Positions 28,230-40,531 are shown, counted from the stretch's first letter. The stretch is DNA of 50,286 nucleotides from Shewanella sp. Isolate11 (GCF_022398315.1 NZ_JAKEVF010000001.1:1157215-1207500); one strand, 5' to 3'. The notes: generated by a model from the letters alone, not told the origin. Program-made: numbers and translations.

Positions 28230-29324
28230 GTGAAGCCTGATAAAGATCCACAAACATTAGTCACACCGTTGGCGTTTAATATCGCGCCCAATGTGCTTTA
28301 TACCCCTTTAGCCTCGCCGTTTAAGCGTGGCGTTGCCATATTGATTGATGGACTATTGATCAGTGTACTCGCCGAGCAGGCTGGGTTTATATTTATTCTG
28401 CTGGTGGCATTAACGATTTTAATCGAGCGACGTAGCCATCAAATTGGTGAGGTATTGAAATGGTGTTTATATCTTTCGATGTTGATCATGGCGATTTTTG
28501 TGACCAGTGACAATTTGATTGATTATCAAAGCAGTGAAGATACGGTACCTAGGACGTCAGAAGAAACAGTGAAGATTGATGATCCTGATGTGGCAGCTTT
28601 TATCTCCATTATCGATATTATAGCCCTGAAGAGTTGTGAGGATTTTATTTGCATCGATAAACATTTTAATCAGATTGCCGATTTACTTAATAGTACCGAA
28701 ATGACGTCGAAGAAAAAGCGCCGAGTGTTAGGTGATCTGGTTGAGGATTTAGACTTAACAGAGCCTCAACGTCATGCTTTAGAAAGAATAGTAGACAACA
28801 AAGTACCTCAAACTAAAGCCTCTGAAACAATTGATGAGCACAATGAGTCTGAAGCACAATCCGAGTTGAGTCCTGATCCTCAAGCATTAGTCGATGAAGT
28901 GATTGATACTCAGCTGCCTAACAAAAAGTTAGAACTGGAAGATAGTGATCAAGATAAAGGTTCAAATTATAGTATTATCAACTGGGCTAAAGGATTACTG
29001 AATGATTTAGGGTTAGGCTTCGGTTGGGCGGCGTTCTATTTTACGGTTTTTATTGCCTGGTTTGATGGGCAAACTTTGGGCAAGAAATTGCTTAATATTA
29101 GAGTCATTAAACTCGATTCTAGTCCCATTACACTCTGGGGCGCTTTTGGGCGATATGGTGGTTATGGTGCCGGTTTTGCTACCGGCTTGTTAGGTTTTAT
29201 GCAGATTTTATGGGATGCGAATCGACAAGCGATACAAGATAAGATTTCTGCCACTGTGGTGATTGATTTAAGTAAAGCAAAACAGTTAACAGAAGAGGAT
29301 AAAGCCCAATTGGGTTATCAATAA
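28230..29324 (+). CDS. RDD-family membrane protein with large internal insertion
   Basis: The GTG at 28230 has TTGGAG (GGAG at 28218-28221) at a good distance, giving 364 aa; the frame is open from 28206. Residues about 28-95 contain the first RDD segment (PFKRGVAILIDGLLISVLA) and adjoining helices, while the conserved C-terminal RDD segment (DGQTLGKKLLNIRVIKLD ... WDANRQAIQDKISATVVI) is at about 270-350. Between them is a soluble insert of about 160 residues, strongly acidic, Ser/Glu/Asp-rich, with a KKKRRVLGDLVEDLDLTEPQRHALERI part. Function unknown. It is divergent from cysK and convergent with cysZ. Confidence 0.75.
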   Translation: MKPDKDPQTLVTPLAFNIAPNVLYTPLASPFKRGVAILIDGLLISVLAEQAGFIFILLVALTILIERRSHQIGEVLKWCLYLSMLIMAIFVTSDNLIDYQSSEDTVPRTSEETVKIDDPDVAAFISIIDIIALKSCEDFICIDKHFNQIADLLNSTEMTSKKKRRVLGDLVEDLDLTEPQRHALERIVDNKVPQTKASETIDEHNESEAQSELSPDPQALVDEVIDTQLPNKKLELEDSDQDKGSNYSIINWAKGLLNDLGLGFGWAAFYFTVFIAWFDGQTLGKKLLNIRVIKLDSSPITLWGAFGRYGGYGAGFATGLLGFMQILWDANRQAIQDKISATVVIDLSKAKQLTEEDKAQLGYQ

Positions 29325-29349
29325 ATTAACTCGATGGGTTTTATTAAAT

Positions 29350-29383
29350 AAGCCTCAAATACCGTGGGTATTTGAGGCTTTTT
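29350..29383. terminator. Bidirectional terminator between the RDD gene and cysZ
   Basis: AAGCCTCAAATACC pairs perfectly with GGTATTTGAGGCTT (14 bp) around GTG; a T run follows on the plus strand and a T-rich tract on the minus strand. Confidence 0.88.
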
Positions 29384-29400
29384 CATTATCGCAAAAAAAA

Positions 29401-30174
29401 TCAATCTGGTGCGATTTGGTTATTTTTATAAGCCGCACGATATTTATCAACCCACATCGAGGTGGCACCACAAATCGCGACTGGCATAACGATAAAGTTA
29501 ACGATAGGGATCATCGAAAATAGCGTTACCGCCGCGCCAAAACTAAAGCTACTGCCTTTGGTTTGATTGAGTGCGAACTTCATCTCTTTAAACGGCACTT
29601 TATGATTATCGAACGGGTAGTCGCAATACTGCACCGCCATCATCCAGGCACTGAACATAAACCATAATATTGGCGCCGCAGTTTGACCTATGAAGGGGAT
29701 CCAAAATAACACCAGGAATATGATGGCACGGGGTAAATAATATTTAAGTTTGATCCATTCGCGGCCTAATATTCTCGGCAAGTCTTTAACTAGGTCAATG
29801 GTGCCGCCAGTATTAAGGCTTTTGCCAGTTAAATATTGCTCGACCTTTTCAGCCAATAGGCCGTTAAACGGCGCTGCTATCCAGTTCATCACCGAACTAA
29901 ACAAAAATGACAACACCACTAACAGTGCCAGAACTGCGATGGGCCATAACAGGAAGTTAAGCCAGCTAAGGTAGTCGGGGATTTGACTATTCATCCAGCT
30001 AAAGACCTGATCTAATTGACCAATGGCAATATAGATTACGGCGGAAAAAAGCAGGATGTTGATCGACAGCGGAATAAACACGAAACGGCGCAATCCTGGC
30101 TGCTTAATTAAATGAAATCCTTCAAGAAAGTAGTTCACTCCACTTTTAGAAGAGGAAACGGCTGTTTTATCCAT
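29401..30174 (-). CDS. cysZ: CysZ, sulfate transporter
   Basis: A 257-aa inner-membrane protein of the CysZ/EI24 family that imports sulfate for cysteine synthesis. Four to six hydrophobic segments are visible (about 28-50, 68-92, 140-175, 205-235). The central motif CDYPFDNHKVPF and the FNGLLAEKVEQYL segment are typical of CysZ. It is divergent from smc across 184 bp and close to cysK, the same cysZ-zipA neighbourhood as in E. coli. Confidence 0.92.
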   Translation of the reverse strand: MDKTAVSSSKSGVNYFLEGFHLIKQPGLRRFVFIPLSINILLFSAVIYIAIGQLDQVFSWMNSQIPDYLSWLNFLLWPIAVLALLVVLSFLFSSVMNWIAAPFNGLLAEKVEQYLTGKSLNTGGTIDLVKDLPRILGREWIKLKYYLPRAIIFLVLFWIPFIGQTAAPILWFMFSAWMMAVQYCDYPFDNHKVPFKEMKFALNQTKGSSFSFGAAVTLFSMIPIVNFIVMPVAICGATSMWVDKYRAAYKNNQIAPD

Positions 30175-30358
30175 AATATCTTTTAGTCATGAGCTGTGTT
30201 TGATTTCGATTGTGTTCCAGCATAGTCACAAAAACAAGTGACAAATGAAGCAAGTGGCGAGAAAAAACGTTACAAAATGCAGCTCGCTTTGATAAAGTGA
30301 GTTTTAATAACAACAGGCGTATTTTTATCGCCGTTCATCAAGACGACTAAACGACCCA

Positions 30359-33300
30359 ATGAGACTCAAACAGATAAAACTTGCTGGATTTAAGTCGTTT
30401 GTAGATCTAACTAAAATCCCATTTAACCAACCGCTTAGCGCAATTATTGGTCCTAATGGTTGTGGCAAATCCAATGTTATCGATGCCGTTCGTTGGGTTC
30501 TTGGCGAAAGTTCAGCCAAACACTTACGCGGTGATTCCATGGCCGATGTCATTTTTAATGGCTCATCGGCACGTAGACCTGTTTCTGTCGCCAGCGTCGA
30601 GTTGCTGTTTGACAATCAGCAAGGTCGCCTTGCAGGACAATATGCCAGTTATCAAGAGATCGCCGTCAAGCGTCAGGTAAGCCGCGATGGCGATGCCAGT
30701 TATTTCCTTAATGGTCAAAAATGTCGCCGTAAAGATATTACCGATCTGTTTATGGGCACCGGACTTGGGCCGCGCAGTTATGCCATTATCGAACAGGGCA
30801 CCATTTCTCGACTTATCGAATCTAAGCCACAAGAACTAAGGGTTTTTATTGAAGAAGCGGCCGGTATTTCACGCTATAAAGAGCGTCGTCGTGAAACCGA
30901 AAACCGTATTCGTCATACCCGTGAGAATCTTGAACGTTTAGGCGATATTCGCCAAGAGTTAGGTCGGCAAATCGACAAGCTCGCCGAGCAAGCTGAGGCC
31001 GCGAAGCAATACCGACAATTGAAACAGGCTGAGCGTGAACAAGATGCCGAGTTAAATGTGTCGCGTTGGTTAGAGCTTCAGTCTCAGCTGGAAAAGTTAT
31101 CAGCCGATATTGGTTTGCAAGAGCGTGATAAGAGTGAGCAAGATGCGGCGCGCCAAGCAATAGAAACACAAGCCGTGGCTTTGAAAGTCAAACTCGATGA
31201 ATTAGACCAAGATGAGCACCGTCAGGTAGAAGCTTTCTATCTAAGCGGTAATCAAATCGCTAAGCTGGAGCAGTCGTTAAAGCATCGCCAAGAGCAAGAT
31301 GCTCACTTAAATAGCCGCATTCAAGAAACCCAAAATAAACTTGCCGATACTCAGCAAAATCTACAATCGATTGTCAGTGCCGCAGCCCAGTTGTCTGAAC
31401 GTCATCTACAGGCACAGCAGCAATTACAAGCGTTTGAGCTACAGCAAGAGGTGATCGACGAGCAATTGTCTGAAGCCGAATTAACCTTAGAGCAAAATAG
31501 CGACGCCTTAGCTCAAGTAAAACAGCAGCAACACCAGCAGCAATTGCAAGCGCAGATGACGGGCTCAGAACAGAAACATTTACGCCGTAATCTAGAACAA
31601 AAACAGCAGCAAAAATTGGTGCTTTCGAATCAGTTAGCCAAGCTAGCTGAACTGCAAAAAGAGGATAAGTTATCCCAGCAACTTCAAGACTGCGACAACT
31701 TATCTTTGCAGTGTCAGCAGTCAGTCGAAATTCAGCAGCAAAAACAGCAACAACTCACTCAGCTTGAACAGCAAGATAAAAAGTTACTGAGTCAGATTGA
31801 TGCGTTATCACAATCTCTTGCAGAAGAACGTGGTCGCTTTAATGTGGTTCAACGATTGTTACCTAAAGGCGACACTGGAAAATCTCAGGCACTGTGGCAA
31901 ACCTTAACCGTTGAGCCCGGTTGGGAAGTCGCAGTAGATTTGGCGCTTGAAGGGGTGTTAACCCAAACGGTTAATGATGATACCGCTAGCGGTTTCGTTA
32001 AATCTGAACAATGGCAAAGGGATAATCGTTGGCAAGGGATGAGTGCCCCTGTCAATTTGGCACCTTGGTTAGCCCATCTTCGCTGGGCAAAAGATCTTGC
32101 TGCAGCTCAAGCCTTGCTGAGCTCGATTGCTGATGATGAGCGCATCGTGACCGCTGATGGTTACCTTGTGGGTCATGGCTTTATTTTGCAAAAAAGCCAA
32201 CAGGGTAGCTCGCTAGTTCAACTTAAGATGGAACAAGAGGCGTTAAGCCAGAGCATTGCCGAAAGTGAGCAGAGCTTAGGGTTACTTCGCGCGGATAGCA
32301 GTAAGGTGGCGCAGCAGTTATTAACTCAGCGCGGCGAATTACAGCAACTGACTAAGCAGTTACAACAGCAACAGTTAGAGCTTGAACGTCTAAAAGTGCA
32401 AATTGATGTGACGCGCGCGCAACAGGTCCAAACTCAGCAACAACGGCAACAGCTAACTGAGCAGCTAAAGCAACTAACAGAGAGTTTGATTGCAGATGAA
32501 CAACAATTACTGCAGTTAAGCGATGCGGCTGAAGCCGATATGCAGCAAACTCAGCAATTACAGCAGCAGTTTGAGTTGGTGACTAAGACTTATCAAGAAA
32601 GCCATCAGCTCAGTAAACGCTTAAAGCAATCTAAACAAGAGCTTACTCAGCAATACGCTCAAAGTCAGCGGTTATTACAAGCTGTCGATACCGAAAAAGC
32701 GCTTAATTTGCAGCAACAGCAGCAGTACCAAAAGCAAGTTGCTGAGCTCACTCAAGGATTGGCTGCACTGCAAAATCAACTGGATCAGCAGTATCAAGCC
32801 AATAACCATGATTCTACCAATAAAGTGCAGCAACAATTGACGCAATTGCTTGAGCAGCAACAGCAAAAACAGTTGCAGCTGGACAGTTTACGCCGTGAGC
32901 AAGCTCTGCTTCAGAGTCAATTTGATGAGCTAGGATCAAAACAAAAACAACAACTTGGTAAGATAGAGCACTTGACTCAAGCTATCAGCACGTTAAAGTT
33001 ACGACGCGAAGGCATTAATGGACAAGCCGATAGCCAACAAGGCATCTTAGTTGAGCATGATATTGATATCGAAATGGTGACAGCCAAGCTGGATAACAGT
33101 GTGTCCTTGTCGAAGCGGCAAAAGTCATTGGAACGTACTCGCGCGCGAATTGCGCATTTGGGGGCAATTAACTTGGCCGCCATCGAAGAGTTTGAACAGC
33201 AGAGTGAACGTAAACGCTATCTTGATCATCAAGATGCGGATCTTAATAAGGCCATTAACAGTCTGGAAGAAGCGATCCGTAAGATTGATAAAGAGACCAA

Positions 33301-33775
33301 GACACGTTTTAAAACCACTTTTGATAAGGTAAACCAAGATTTAGGTTTATTGTTTCCGAAAGTGTTTGGCGGCGGTAGCGCTCATTTGGCTCTGACCGAT
33401 GATGACTTGCTGGAAACCGGAGTTACCATTATGGCAAGGCCTCCGGGGAAAAAGAACAGCACTATTCATCTGCTTTCGGGTGGAGAAAAAGCGTTAACCG
33501 CTTTATCATTGGTGTTTGCTATTTTTAGGCTGAATCCTGCGCCGTTTTGTATGTTGGATGAAGTCGATGCACCGCTTGATGATGCCAATGTTGAGCGTTT
33601 TTGTCGCTTAGTAAAAGAGATGTCTCAAAGCGTACAATTTGTTTATATTAGTCACAATAAGATCACCATGGAATTGGCAGATCAACTAATAGGTGTCACT
33701 ATGCACGAACCTGGAGTGTCGCGTATAGTCGCCGTAGATATTGATGAAGCGGTGGCATTAGCCGACGCTGGATAA
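30359..33775 (+). CDS. smc: Chromosome segregation protein SMC
   Basis: An 1138-aa SMC ATPase. Walker A (IIGPNGCGKSN, residues about 30-40) is in the N-terminal head, followed by a long coiled coil (about 165-500), the hinge (about 505-640), a second coiled coil and the C-terminal head with signature LLSGGEKALTALSL and Walker B FCMLDEVDAPLDDANVERF. The coils are unusually rich in glutamine (long Q-rich runs). It would act with ScpA/ScpB to condense and segregate chromosomes, unlike E. coli, which uses MukBEF. zipA follows 23 bp downstream, as in Pseudomonas, so the two are probably co-transcribed. Confidence 0.95.
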   Translation: MRLKQIKLAGFKSFVDLTKIPFNQPLSAIIGPNGCGKSNVIDAVRWVLGESSAKHLRGDSMADVIFNGSSARRPVSVASVELLFDNQQGRLAGQYASYQEIAVKRQVSRDGDASYFLNGQKCRRKDITDLFMGTGLGPRSYAIIEQGTISRLIESKPQELRVFIEEAAGISRYKERRRETENRIRHTRENLERLGDIRQELGRQIDKLAEQAEAAKQYRQLKQAEREQDAELNVSRWLELQSQLEKLSADIGLQERDKSEQDAARQAIETQAVALKVKLDELDQDEHRQVEAFYLSGNQIAKLEQSLKHRQEQDAHLNSRIQETQNKLADTQQNLQSIVSAAAQLSERHLQAQQQLQAFELQQEVIDEQLSEAELTLEQNSDALAQVKQQQHQQQLQAQMTGSEQKHLRRNLEQKQQQKLVLSNQLAKLAELQKEDKLSQQLQDCDNLSLQCQQSVEIQQQKQQQLTQLEQQDKKLLSQIDALSQSLAEERGRFNVVQRLLPKGDTGKSQALWQTLTVEPGWEVAVDLALEGVLTQTVNDDTASGFVKSEQWQRDNRWQGMSAPVNLAPWLAHLRWAKDLAAAQALLSSIADDERIVTADGYLVGHGFILQKSQQGSSLVQLKMEQEALSQSIAESEQSLGLLRADSSKVAQQLLTQRGELQQLTKQLQQQQLELERLKVQIDVTRAQQVQTQQQRQQLTEQLKQLTESLIADEQQLLQLSDAAEADMQQTQQLQQQFELVTKTYQESHQLSKRLKQSKQELTQQYAQSQRLLQAVDTEKALNLQQQQQYQKQVAELTQGLAALQNQLDQQYQANNHDSTNKVQQQLTQLLEQQQQKQLQLDSLRREQALLQSQFDELGSKQKQQLGKIEHLTQAISTLKLRREGINGQADSQQGILVEHDIDIEMVTAKLDNSVSLSKRQKSLERTRARIAHLGAINLAAIEEFEQQSERKRYLDHQDADLNKAINSLEEAIRKIDKETKTRFKTTFDKVNQDLGLLFPKVFGGGSAHLALTDDDLLETGVTIMARPPGKKNSTIHLLSGGEKALTALSLVFAIFRLNPAPFCMLDEVDAPLDDANVERFCRLVKEMSQSVQFVYISHNKITMELADQLIGVTMHEPGVSRIVAVDIDEAVALADAG

Positions 33776-33798
33776 TTTTGGGAAGAGCAGGGTAATCA

Positions 33799-34860
33799 AT
33801 GGAAAATTTGCAACTGGTATTGTCTGTGTTAGGAGCGATAGCCATTATCGCGGTACTTGTGCATGGTTTTTGGTCCATTAGAAGGCAACAGCCTAAGTCA
33901 TATAAAGAAACTCCCATCGCAGATCTTTACACGGATAAAAAACGCGACCCCGATGGCTTCGATGCCGATGGTATTGGTGAAGTGCGCGTGCGTAAAGCCA
34001 GTGAAACCGAAGCGACTGCTGAAGCTCAACAAGACACCACCGTTAAGGTTGAATCGACTGAGACTTCAGCTGAAACTGAATCATTTTCCTTATCAGATTC
34101 ACCGATAAAGAAGGCGCCTAAGACTCGTCATGAACCTTCAATTACGTCCGATGAATCTGAAACCATTGAGCAGATGGAGTTGGGTTTAGGCCAAGCGCCA
34201 CAAGCTCAACCACAGCCTTCGCTATTTGAAGATCCTGTTGTCAATCGAAAGCCTGAAAAAATTAAGACGGCAGCGCCACAATCCAGCCAGTCACAAACCA
34301 GCGAGCCACAGCCACAAGCGAATCAGCCAAAGCCGGTTGAGACTGAAGTTGATATTGAGCCGCAAACCACAAGCCTGGTGTCGCAGCCGCTATCGGGTGA
34401 CGCCGAAGTTTCATCAGCAGGTGAAGAGAAGCAAGAGGAAACTTTAGCAGAACCTAAAGATGTACTGGTATTGCATGTGGTGGCGAAAGAGGGCGAGGAG
34501 CTTAACGGTGCTGAATTGTTACCTAGCTTGCTGACCCTTAACTTCAAGTTTGGTGATATGGATATTTTCCATCGCCATGAAGATAATGCCGGAACGGGTA
34601 AAGTCTTATTCTCATTAGCGAACATGGTTAAACCGGGGATATTTAATCCCGATGAAATGGAGCAGTTTACCACTCAAGGTGTGGTGCTATTTATGACGAT
34701 CCCATGTTATGGCGATCCGTTAATGAATTTCTCCAATATGCTTAATTCTGCCCACCAAATTGCCGACGACCTCGGTGGTGAATTACTCGACGGTGGCCGT
34801 GAAAACTGGAACGAGCAGAAGAAACAAGCCTACTTACAGCGGATTAGAGCGCTTATATAA
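33799..34860 (+). CDS. zipA: Cell division protein ZipA
   Basis: A 353-aa FtsZ-anchoring division protein. The N-terminal membrane helix is at about residues 5-25 (N-out topology in the family), followed by RRQQPK, a charged region, and a long Pro/Gln/Ser/Thr/Glu-rich linker (about 60-220). The C-terminal ZipA domain (about 220-350) contains [21 protein letters not shown] and [25 protein letters not shown] segments that bind the FtsZ tail. It follows smc closely and is followed by ligA after a hairpin. Confidence 0.93.
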   Translation: MENLQLVLSVLGAIAIIAVLVHGFWSIRRQQPKSYKETPIADLYTDKKRDPDGFDADGIGEVRVRKASETEATAEAQQDTTVKVESTETSAETESFSLSDSPIKKAPKTRHEPSITSDESETIEQMELGLGQAPQAQPQPSLFEDPVVNRKPEKIKTAAPQSSQSQTSEPQPQANQPKPVETEVDIEPQTTSLVSQPLSGDAEVSSAGEEKQEETLAEPKDVLVLHVVAKEGEELNGAELLPSLLTLNFKFGDMDIFHRHEDNAGTGKVLFSLANMVKPGIFNPDEMEQFTTQGVVLFMTIPCYGDPLMNFSNMLNSAHQIADDLGGELLDGGRENWNEQKKQAYLQRIRALI

Positions 34861-34877
34861 AAGGTATTAATTCCTAG

Positions 34878-36935
<2,058 letters not shown>

Positions 36936-36950
36936 CTGTTTGCTTGCACA

Positions 36951-36976
36951 AAAACGCCATCTTCGGATGGCGTTTT
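36951..36976 (+). terminator. ligA terminator
   Basis: AAAACGCCATC pairs with GATGGCGTTTT around a TTCG tetraloop. Confidence 0.88.
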
Positions 36977-37049
36977 ACATTAAGTGATTCATCACAATTG
37001 AAATTAGGGTTTGTGTCACCATATATAAGAAAAAGAGTGGAGACCACGG

Positions 37050-37514
37050 TTGAATTTTTCCCATATTAATTGGCTCGATGACAAAGGCCATTTCAAGCCA
37101 CCTTTGATGCTGTATCTGATGCTGGCTTTCATTGCGCGTGGTTGGTGTGTGTTTATCGCTTCGTTGACTCAAGCGAGTGATCGAGCTGGACTTGTCGCTC
37201 TTATTTATCCACAAAAGTCAGACTTTTTGTTGTCATTGGCGGCAGGTTTTGGTGCTATTATTCTCTACGGTTTGGTGATCGCCGAGCGTAAACGTTCTCC
37301 CTCTTGGGCCCGCCCCTTGTTTAATCAACTCAAATGGTTACTGATACTGCTATTGATTGTCGATGCGAGTCTATTACTGCAACGTTTAATCCATGGTCAC
37401 TTCCTGTTTACCTGGAGTGTGGGGCTTGACGCCTTATTCCTATTTTGGAGCTCCATCTTCATTGCTAAGTCTAAACACCTGCTTTACTACCTTAATGACT
37501 GGAAAGCGGAGTAG
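37050..37514 (+). CDS. DUF2919 (YfeZ-like) inner-membrane protein
   Basis: A 154-aa protein starting at TTG 37050 with GTGGAGA at 37037-37043 as ribosome site. Four hydrophobic segments are visible (about 18-38, 58-78, 92-112, 118-138). The N-terminal pattern DDKGHFKPPLMLYLMLAFIARGW matches DUF2919/YfeZ proteins. Function unknown. It stands alone between ligA and the HD-GYP gene. Confidence 0.78.
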   Translation: MNFSHINWLDDKGHFKPPLMLYLMLAFIARGWCVFIASLTQASDRAGLVALIYPQKSDFLLSLAAGFGAIILYGLVIAERKRSPSWARPLFNQLKWLLILLLIVDASLLLQRLIHGHFLFTWSVGLDALFLFWSSIFIAKSKHLLYYLNDWKAE

Positions 37515-37716
37515 TTACTTTAATACTCTATTTGCAAGCCAAACATTAACCTAACTGTCAATATTATGACTTTTTTGGTGTTTTAAGTTGCTATTGTCGG
37601 CGTTTATGTTATTAAACTTAATCATGTTTTATCTATTTGTAAGATAAATTTCTGGGTAAGGCGAAACTTTGATTTTGCTGTTCTGGGAATGACGTGATTG
37701 AGTGGAGTTGCCGACA

Positions 37717-38919
37717 GTGGCCAAAACTGAGCCCCTAACCATACCTATTGCTAAGTTGCAGATCGGTCAGACGGTAAAGCTGCCCCTGTCTTGGAAAAAT
37801 CATCCCTTTCTACGCAACCGCATCAAAATAGATCAAGAAGAGCAAATCGAACTGATCAAAAGCTTGAATGTGCCTTTTGTCATTTTATTGGAGGGTGATT
37901 ATGTTGCTGATGACGAGAGTGATCAGGATGATAGCCACGAGAGTCACAAAGCTGTTCCCAAACCCGATCTTGTCATGGCTGCTCGTCAGTCTCTGCGTAA
38001 ATCCCTCAGGTATAGCCAAAAACGCTTTAATGATTCTGTTGAACAAAATCGCACCATCTTTAGCAAGATAGCCAGCGATCCTAGCGGAGCTTATCGTGAA
38101 GGCTCGAGTTTAACTGAAGCCCTGCTTGAACATTTATATGAGGAAACTCAGCCACATTTTGCTCTGGTAAGTGCCGGTAGAGCTGAACAAAACGAAATTC
38201 AGCATGGTATTACTGTTGCGGTAATAGCATTGAGTCTGGCTAAGGCATTGGACTTGTCTAAAGTGGCGATGCGCGATATTGCGTTAGGCTGTTTGTTCCA
38301 TGATATTGGTAAGCTGAAAGTTCCTGAGAGTATCAAGCGTAAGAAGTTACCTTTGACGACCTCTGAAACTAATTTCTTAAAGATGCACCCGAATTTTGGT
38401 CATGAGATGTTGGCTAAGACAGAGCTATATAGCCCCGAGGTGCTAGATATCGTGTTGCATCACCATGAGTTTGTCGATGGCTCAGGTTATCCACATGGGC
38501 TAACTGAAGCTGCATTATCGCTTAATACTCAATTAGTCAGTTTAGCCAATGATTACATGGATTTGATTAGTGTGGGCGAGGGACGTTCTCCTCAGATTGC
38601 CTTAGGTTATTTATTTAAAAACCACCGTCAAAAACATGCTGAATCCTTGATAGCTGCGTTAGTTAAGGCGCTTGGGATCTATCCACCCGGCACCATAGTG
38701 AAGTTGTCTGATGGGAGTATTGCTAAGGTGATGCGAACCACTTCATCGGCTAAGCGGCCAAATGTTTGGGCTTGTGACGTCGATGGCGCAGAGCCGAGTT
38801 TACGTGTGCTCGAAAATGAATCGGTCGAAGTGGTTGAGTCGGTCAAGCTCGATGAGTTAGATGAAAGTGTCAGTAGAATCTTAAAAGTTCAGGAAGGGAT
38901 CTGTTTTTATTTTTGCTAG
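37717..38919 (+). CDS. HD-GYP domain c-di-GMP phosphodiesterase
   Basis: The chosen start is GTG 37717 (400 aa), nine bases after GGAG; an in-frame GTG at 37702 would add five residues. Residues about 5-130 are a DUF3391 domain (KLQIGQTVKLPLSW, then FLRNRIKI). The HD-GYP domain spans about 135-320: HD at His195-Asp196 (LFHDIGKLKVP), HH in VLHHHEF, and the GYP motif at Gly257-Tyr258-Pro259 in DGSGYP, so catalytic residues are intact. It likely cleaves c-di-GMP in the cytosol. The C-terminal tail (about 325-400) is a strand-rich extension common in this subfamily. Confidence 0.88.
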   Translation: MAKTEPLTIPIAKLQIGQTVKLPLSWKNHPFLRNRIKIDQEEQIELIKSLNVPFVILLEGDYVADDESDQDDSHESHKAVPKPDLVMAARQSLRKSLRYSQKRFNDSVEQNRTIFSKIASDPSGAYREGSSLTEALLEHLYEETQPHFALVSAGRAEQNEIQHGITVAVIALSLAKALDLSKVAMRDIALGCLFHDIGKLKVPESIKRKKLPLTTSETNFLKMHPNFGHEMLAKTELYSPEVLDIVLHHHEFVDGSGYPHGLTEAALSLNTQLVSLANDYMDLISVGEGRSPQIALGYLFKNHRQKHAESLIAALVKALGIYPPGTIVKLSDGSIAKVMRTTSSAKRPNVWACDVDGAEPSLRVLENESVEVVESVKLDELDESVSRILKVQEGICFYFC

Positions 38920-38993
38920 CGGTAACAAGCGACTTTAATCAAGCTTTCCTTTAAGGTATTTTAAGTTTACAAACTGCTTAAACAGAAAGATAA

Positions 38994-39806
38994 ATGATAA
39001 ATTCAGTTGCCGTTGTAGGCTGTGGTTGGTTTGGACTGCCATTGGCCAAAGCGCTTGTCACTCAAGGTATCAAAGTGAGTGGCTCTAAGCGAGATCTCCA
39101 GAAGGCACTAGGGTTAAACCAAGATGGAATTGATGGGTTTAAACTCGATTTAACCCATGATGTCAAACTTAACCCACCCGACTTAGCCAAGTTACACGCC
39201 GATGCTATCGTGATTAACATTCCTCCCGGTCTGCGTCGTGGCGATAATGATTACCTCGAGCGACTCAGCCGCTTAGTTGATTTAATTGGCGCTCATATCT
39301 ACCAAAAAATCGTTTTTATCAGTACCACAGGTGTCTATCCTGCAAATGGTAAATTAATGACTGAAGCCGATGCTGAGGCTCACTCTAATAGCAGTGAAAC
39401 CTTACTAAAGGCGGAATCTTTTTTTGCTTCGGCAACAGTTGTTAGGTTTGCAGGGCTTATGGGGCCTAAGCGTCATCCTGGGCGATTTTTAGCCGGTAAA
39501 ACTGGGCTTAAAGGGGCAAACTTAGCCGTTAATATGACGCATCTGGATGATGCCGTTGCTGCGGTTAGCTGCATCTTGGCTCACTTAGGTCCATTAGCGC
39601 CTATCTATAATGTCTGCACCGCTCATCATCCCAGTAAACAGGCATTTTATCAGCAGGCGGCCGAAGGGCTTGAATTAACTGCACCACAGTTTGATACTTT
39701 GGGTGAGGCGAATGAGGATAAACGGGTCGATGGCTCGCTAATCAGTCGGCAACTGGGATATCAGTATCGGCATGTGGATCTGTTTGAAGCGTTGCAGTGT
39801 TGCTAA
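38994..39806 (+). CDS. YeeZ-like SDR family NAD(P)-binding protein
   Basis: A 270-aa protein with an N-terminal Rossmann motif VAVVGCGWFGLPLA (GxGxxG, about residues 5-18), VINIPPGLRRGDNDYL, and an SDR-like FISTTGVYP segment (about 107-116). The tyrosine of the usual YxxxK is in the TGVYP strand region rather than an extended active site, as in atypical YeeZ/YwnB-like SDRs. Substrate unknown. The ATG at 38994 lies 74 bp after the HD-GYP gene and the dsbA gene follows after 46 bp on the same strand. Confidence 0.8.
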   Translation: MINSVAVVGCGWFGLPLAKALVTQGIKVSGSKRDLQKALGLNQDGIDGFKLDLTHDVKLNPPDLAKLHADAIVINIPPGLRRGDNDYLERLSRLVDLIGAHIYQKIVFISTTGVYPANGKLMTEADAEAHSNSSETLLKAESFFASATVVRFAGLMGPKRHPGRFLAGKTGLKGANLAVNMTHLDDAVAAVSCILAHLGPLAPIYNVCTAHHPSKQAFYQQAAEGLELTAPQFDTLGEANEDKRVDGSLISRQLGYQYRHVDLFEALQCC

Positions 39807-39852
39807 ATTTTGAATCGTAAAATGCATTTAAATCAATTAGAAAGAGAATAAT

Positions 39853-40473
39853 ATGAAAAAAATCACTTATGTAGTCCGTTTCATGATGGTTATTTTTGCG
39901 GGGTTATTTGCGGTGCAAGTAGCTGCTCAAGCGCAATTTATAGAAGGTCGTGATTACGTGAAAGTGGCGGGCATCCCTGAGGCGACTAAGCCGGTAGTAC
40001 GAGAGTTCTTTTCGTATAACTGTCCCCATTGTTACCGACAAGATGGTTTGTTTAAGGCCACCATGGAAAAGTTAGGTGATTCGGTCGATTTTGAACGTAC
40101 CCCTGTTGGTGCAGGACGCCCAAGTTGGCAGTTAAGCCAAGAAGCTTATTATTTAGCGCAGAAGTTCAAGGTAACCGAGCAGGCCCATGGCAATCTGTTT
40201 AAGCGCATCCATGAAGGACAAGGTGCCTTTACTCGTAAGGAAGAGTTAAGCCAATTCTTTATGGCCGAGGGTGTGCCACAAAGTGATGTTGAAAAGGCTA
40301 TGGCATCGGCAGATAGCCAACTGGCGTTATCGAATTATGATACTCAAGCCGAGTTGGCTGGAATTCGGGGTGTACCGACCTTATTAGTCAATGGTAAGTA
40401 CATGGTGACCAATAAAACTCGCTCACCAGAAGAACTCTCTGCTCTATTAAAATACCTTTCTACGCTGGAGTAA
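39853..40473 (+). CDS. dsbA: Thiol:disulfide interchange protein DsbA
   Basis: A 206-aa periplasmic disulfide oxidase. The signal peptide (about 1-25) ends near VAAQAQ. The active site is Cys57-Pro-His-Cys60 (SYNCPHCYRQ), the motif of E. coli DsbA, and the cis-Pro loop is RGVPTLLV. The ATG at 39853 follows AGAAAGAG. It introduces disulfides into exported proteins and would be reoxidised by DsbB. A strong terminator ends the unit. Confidence 0.95.
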   Translation: MKKITYVVRFMMVIFAGLFAVQVAAQAQFIEGRDYVKVAGIPEATKPVVREFFSYNCPHCYRQDGLFKATMEKLGDSVDFERTPVGAGRPSWQLSQEAYYLAQKFKVTEQAHGNLFKRIHEGQGAFTRKEELSQFFMAEGVPQSDVEKAMASADSQLALSNYDTQAELAGIRGVPTLLVNGKYMVTNKTRSPEELSALLKYLSTLE

Positions 40474-40507
40474 TTCTTCAATTGACAGCCAGTAGAGCAA
40501 AAATACT

Positions 40508-40531
40508 AAACCGCCACATGGCGGTTTTTTT
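40508..40531 (+). terminator. dsbA terminator
   Basis: AAACCGCCA pairs with (T)GGCGGTTT around CAT, followed by a T run. Confidence 0.88.

Noticed and set aside
31400..32900. CAG/CAA-rich repetitive tract
   Set aside because: It encodes the Gln-rich coiled coil of SMC; it is not a separate repeat element, and the opposite-strand Leu-rich frames are shadows.
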